DNA from: Streptomyces sp. MUM 203J
GTDB taxonomy: Bacteria > Actinomycetota > Actinomycetes > Streptomycetales > Streptomycetaceae
Reading direction: 5' to 3'
Assembly (NCBI RefSeq): GCF_022414595.1
Contig: NZ_JADWYO010000001.1
Coordinates: forward strand, 310,001-374,000
DNA length: 64,000 nt
The position numbers and the translations under genes are program-made. Below are positions 60,131 to 64,000 of this stretch, piece by piece (the first letter of the stretch is position 1; each line of letters begins with the position of its first letter). A model generated the notes under the pieces. It was not told where the DNA came from. It worked only from the letters and a program-made list of their open reading frames with translations, and ran no database searches.

Positions 60131-61216
60131 CTACCTGCTGCGCCGCGTCACGAACTCCGCCAGCGCCAGCAGGTCCCCCGCCGCCGCCAGGTCCGGTACC
60201 GCGCGGGACAGGTGGTGCAGCGCCCGCGCCATGCGATCCCCCGCCTCCGCCTGGGCCCAGTCGCGGCCACCCGCGCGCTCCACCACCTCGGCGGCGCGGC
60301 GCACGTCCTCCTCCTCCAGGAACGGCCGCCGGTACAGCTCGGCCAGCTCCTCGCCCTCGGAGGTGCCGGAGGTCAGCGCGGCGACGACCGGGAGGGACTT
60401 CTTGTGGGCGGCCAGGTCGGCACCGGCCGGTTTGCCGGTCCGCTCGGGGTCGCCCCAGATGCCGATCAGGTCGTCGATCAGCTGGAAGGCCAGCCCGGCC
60501 TCCCGGCCGAAGGCGTCCAGCGCGGTGACCTCCGCCTCCCCCGCGTCCGCGTACAGCGCGCCCAGGGCGCAGGCGCAGCCGAGGAGGGCGCCCGTCTTCG
60601 CGGAGGCCATGGTGAGGCACTCGTCCAGGGACACGGTCAGCGGGTCGCGGCTCTCGAAGGCGCAGTCGGCCTGCTGGCCGGCGCACAGCTCGATGACACA
60701 GCCGGAGAGCCGCGCGGACGCGGCCGTGGCCTGCTGGTGGCCGTCGTCGGCGAGGACCCGCAGGGCGAGGGCGAGCATCGCGTCCCCGGCGACGAGGGCG
60801 TCCGGCATCCCGAAGACCGTCCACGCGGTGGGCCGGTTCCGCCGGGTGGCGTCCTCGTCGACGATGTCGTCGTGCAGCAGGGTGAAGTTGTGCGTCAGCT
60901 CGACGGCGGCCGCCGCGCGCACCGCGGCCCCCGGTTCGCCGCCCAGGGCGCGGGCCGAGGCGAGCACCAGCGCGGGGCGGATGGCCTTGCCCGCCGGGCC
61001 GTCGGCCGGGGTGCCGTCGGCGTGCTGCCAGCCGAAGTGGTACGCCGCGATCCGCCGCAGCGGCCCGGGCAGCGCGCCGACGGCGGAGCGCAGCACGGGG
61101 TCGACGGTGGCGCGGGTGCGGCCGAGGAGCGCCGCGGCACCGGGGCCGTCGCTGTTCTGTCGTCGCGCGGCGGCCCCTGCCCCTGTCCCGGTCCTGTCCG
61201 GGCTGGTCATGGTCAT
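60131..61216 (-). CDS. Polyprenyl diphosphate synthase, family 2 encapsulin cargo
   Basis: ATG 61216 has a GGAGGAGGAG upstream; 361 residues. Residues 1-35 are a disordered Gly/Ala/Ser tail of the kind that targets cargo into family 2 encapsulins. The trans-isoprenyl synthase core has the first Asp-rich motif DDIVD (116-120) and the second DDLIGIWGD (248-256). It condenses allylic diphosphates with IPP. The gene lies downstream of the encapsulin shell gene on the same strand, separated by a hairpin. Chain length cannot be told. Confidence 0.94.
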   Translation of the reverse strand: MTMTSPDRTGTGAGAAARRQNSDGPGAAALLGRTRATVDPVLRSAVGALPGPLRRIAAYHFGWQHADGTPADGPAGKAIRPALVLASARALGGEPGAAVRAAAAVELTHNFTLLHDDIVDEDATRRNRPTAWTVFGMPDALVAGDAMLALALRVLADDGHQQATAASARLSGCVIELCAGQQADCAFESRDPLTVSLDECLTMASAKTGALLGCACALGALYADAGEAEVTALDAFGREAGLAFQLIDDLIGIWGDPERTGKPAGADLAAHKKSLPVVAALTSGTSEGEELAELYRRPFLEEEDVRRAAEVVERAGGRDWAQAEAGDRMARALHHLSRAVPDLAAAGDLLALAEFVTRRSR

Positions 61217-61295
61217 GGTTCTCCTCCTCCGCCTCGTCCTCTTCCCCTCCCGGCTTCCCCCGGCCTCGGTCCGCACACGGGCGCGCGGAGGCAGG

Positions 61296-61338
61296 GGTAC
61301 GGGCGGGAGCGCCGGTGCAGAGCGCCCCCGCCCGTACC
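61296..61338 (-). terminator. Intercistronic hairpin between shell and cargo genes
   Basis: 12-bp stem GGTACGGGCGGG (61296-61307) with CCCGCCCGTACC (61327-61338), 19-nt loop with its own GCGC/GCGC pairing. It begins 7 bp after the shell stop and may act as a partial terminator or mRNA stabiliser. Confidence 0.65.
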
Positions 61339-61345
61339 GGTCCGC

Positions 61346-62770
<1,425 letters not shown>

Positions 62771-63005
62771 GGACTTCCCTCTCGGTTCAACTGTGATCAC
62801 CTGCGAGAAGGATGCTTTCAGCACCTGGCGTGAGGCCGCCATTACACAAATGAGTGGGACTGAAGAACAGATAAACAGGGCAGGGAACACAGGTTTTTCG
62901 AACAGGCGCGGCGCAGAGCAGACGTTCGCGACGCAAAGTTATTCATGTGTCCGGAATTCTTCGCACACCGAATCCGGACAGTGGTGAAGCGGGCACCCTG
63001 CGGTC

Positions 63006-63611
63006 ATGGCCACTCCCCTTTCCGCAGGCACGTTGCTGAAGGCCCTGCGCGACGAAGGCGTCAGGGTCGTCGAGATCGGCGGCTGGCGCACCCACAACCG
63101 GAACCATGTGGGCCACTGGGGCCCGGTCCACGGGGTGATGATCCATCACACGGCGACCCGGGGCTCCTCGCGCACGGTCGTGATCTGCCGGGACGGATGG
63201 CCCGGACTGCCGGGCCCGCTGTGCCACGGCGTGATCACCAAGGACGGCCGGGTGCACCTGGTCGGCCATGGGCGCGCCAACCACGCGGGGCGGGGCGACG
63301 ACGACGTCCTGCGCGCGGTGATCGCGGAGAAGGCGCCGCCGCCGGACGACGAGGCGAACACGGACGGTAACCGGCATTTCTACGGCTTCGAGTGCGAGAA
63401 CGCCGGGGACGGCGCCGACCCGTGGCCGGAGGCCCAGCTGGACGCGGTCGCCCGGGTCTCGGCGGCGATCTGCCGCCGCCACAGGTGGACCGCCCGCTCG
63501 GTGATCGGCCACCTGGAGTGGCAGCCGGGCAAGGTCGATCCGCGCGGCTTCACCATGGACGCGCTGCGGGCCCGGGTGGAGGAGCGGCTGCCACGCTCCC
63601 CCGGGGGATGA
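63006..63611 (+). CDS. N-acetylmuramoyl-L-alanine amidase (amidase_2/PGRP-like)
   Basis: A 201-residue amidase without signal peptide. The zinc ligands are the first His of MIHHTA and His in the later GHLEWQPGKVDP; the Tyr in FYGFECEN helps catalysis. It cleaves the lactyl bond between MurNAc and L-Ala. The lack of export signal recalls endolysin-like or spore-/autolysis-related cytoplasmic amidases. No phage genes are adjacent. Confidence 0.93.
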   Translation: MATPLSAGTLLKALRDEGVRVVEIGGWRTHNRNHVGHWGPVHGVMIHHTATRGSSRTVVICRDGWPGLPGPLCHGVITKDGRVHLVGHGRANHAGRGDDDVLRAVIAEKAPPPDDEANTDGNRHFYGFECENAGDGADPWPEAQLDAVARVSAAICRRHRWTARSVIGHLEWQPGKVDPRGFTMDALRARVEERLPRSPGG

Positions 63612-63663
63612 CCCCCGGCCCCGGCACGGCCCACCCGGGCATCCCCGGCGGGACAATGGACGG

Positions 63664-64000
63664 ATGAAGGAGACGCACGACCTCGGGGCGGCCGGGGACG
63701 CGGGGGGCCCCGGGGATCTCGGGGCGCGGACGCCCTCGCCGCTGGAGGCCGTCGAGGACGAACGGTTCACCCGCCGAGGGCTGAGACTGCTGCTGAAGCG
63801 GGACGACCTGATCCACCCCGACCTGGTCGGCAACAAGTGGCGCAAGCTGGCGCCGAACCTGGCCGCCTCGGCCGGGCTCCCCCTGCTGACGTTCGGCGGC
63901 GCCTACTCCAACCACCTGCGGGCCACGGCCGCCGCGGGGCGGCTGCTGGGCGTGGCGACCATCGGGGTCGTACGGGGCGAGGAACTGGCCGCGCGGCCGC
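63664..64000 (+). CDS. 1-aminocyclopropane-1-carboxylate deaminase/D-cysteine desulfhydrase family (partial)
   Basis: The 5' part only (112 codons); the frame from ATG 63664 is open to the window edge. A Gly/Asp-rich tail (1-25) precedes the conserved start TPSPLEAVED. LLLKRDDLIHPDLVGNKWRK contains the PLP-binding Lys of NKWRKL, followed by TFGGAYSNHLRATAAA, the substrate-carboxylate loop. The family deaminates ACC or desulfurates D-cysteine; the deciding residues lie beyond the edge. Confidence 0.9.
   Translation, partial: MKETHDLGAAGDAGGPGDLGARTPSPLEAVEDERFTRRGLRLLLKRDDLIHPDLVGNKWRKLAPNLAASAGLPLLTFGGAYSNHLRATAAAGRLLGVATIGVVRGEELAARP

Noticed and set aside
63006..63611. Amidase as evidence of a prophage lysis module
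   Set aside because: No holin, tail or integrase genes lie next to it, and such amidases occur as ordinary Streptomyces genes.

Overview
The window is high-GC DNA with short intergenic gaps, frequent GTG/TTG starts and many ATGA/GTGA gene overlaps. With nickel superoxide dismutase, snapalysin, SAV_2336-type, DUF6104 and family 2B encapsulin genes it fits a Streptomyces chromosome. From memory, the order lon / two-component pair / sucA / malic enzyme / amino-acid ABC operon / sodX-sodN resembles the S. coelicolor core around SCO5254-SCO5285. No rRNA, tRNA, CRISPR array, insertion sequence or prophage was recognised.

Layout. 1-7.4 kb: end of a probable sugar kinase, a MarR regulator, a NarL-type two-component pair, a secreted M4 metalloprotease and a divergent TrmB/LuxR-like regulator. 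7.5-11.8 kb: Lon protease behind an HspR (HAIR) operator, then a translationally coupled pair of an E1-like (ThiF-fold) enzyme and a GNAT acetyltransferase. 12.1-18.2 kb: an XRE/MmyB-like regulator facing an SDR-SDR-tautomerase operon across a perfect palindrome (the second SDR has lost its catalytic Tyr and Lys), an MMPL exporter and YjdM. 18.3-27.3 kb: GNAT, rhomboid-like, spermidine-synthase-like, an OmpR/EnvZ-type pair and the fused 2-oxoglutarate dehydrogenase.

The most striking region is 27.4-38.8 kb on the minus strand. In transcription order it encodes a CU044_2847/Trypco1 protein, a trypsin-VMAP-C protein, a MoxR ATPase, a SAV_2336-type vWA protein, a 55-residue peptide, an FxsB-type radical SAM/SPASM maturase and an NB-ARC-TPR STAND protein. 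The peptide was found by reading the gap between two genes. It overlaps both neighbours by 4 nt and ends in Tyr-Tyr-Asp-Asp-Ala-Pro rather than the usual FxSxx. The locus looks like a predicted NTP-dependent conflict (defence/regulated-proteolysis) system joined to a cyclophane RiPP.

39-51.7 kb: DUF6104, a membrane hypothetical, a DUF4097-PadR operon with its own operator, a GH5 glycosidase, a zinc-binding-type dehydrogenase, a Tat-exported PhoD-like phosphatase with a coupled partner, malic enzyme and an amino-acid ABC uptake operon. 51.8-59.9 kb: a methyltransferase, a CGNR regulator, sodX/sodN, an alpha/beta hydrolase, LysR/snapalysin, small conserved hypotheticals and a DHFR-like/TetR divergent pair. 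60.1-62.8 kb: a family 2B encapsulin shell with a polyprenyl diphosphate synthase cargo, separated by a hairpin. The window ends with an amidase and the start of an ACC deaminase/D-cysteine desulfhydrase.
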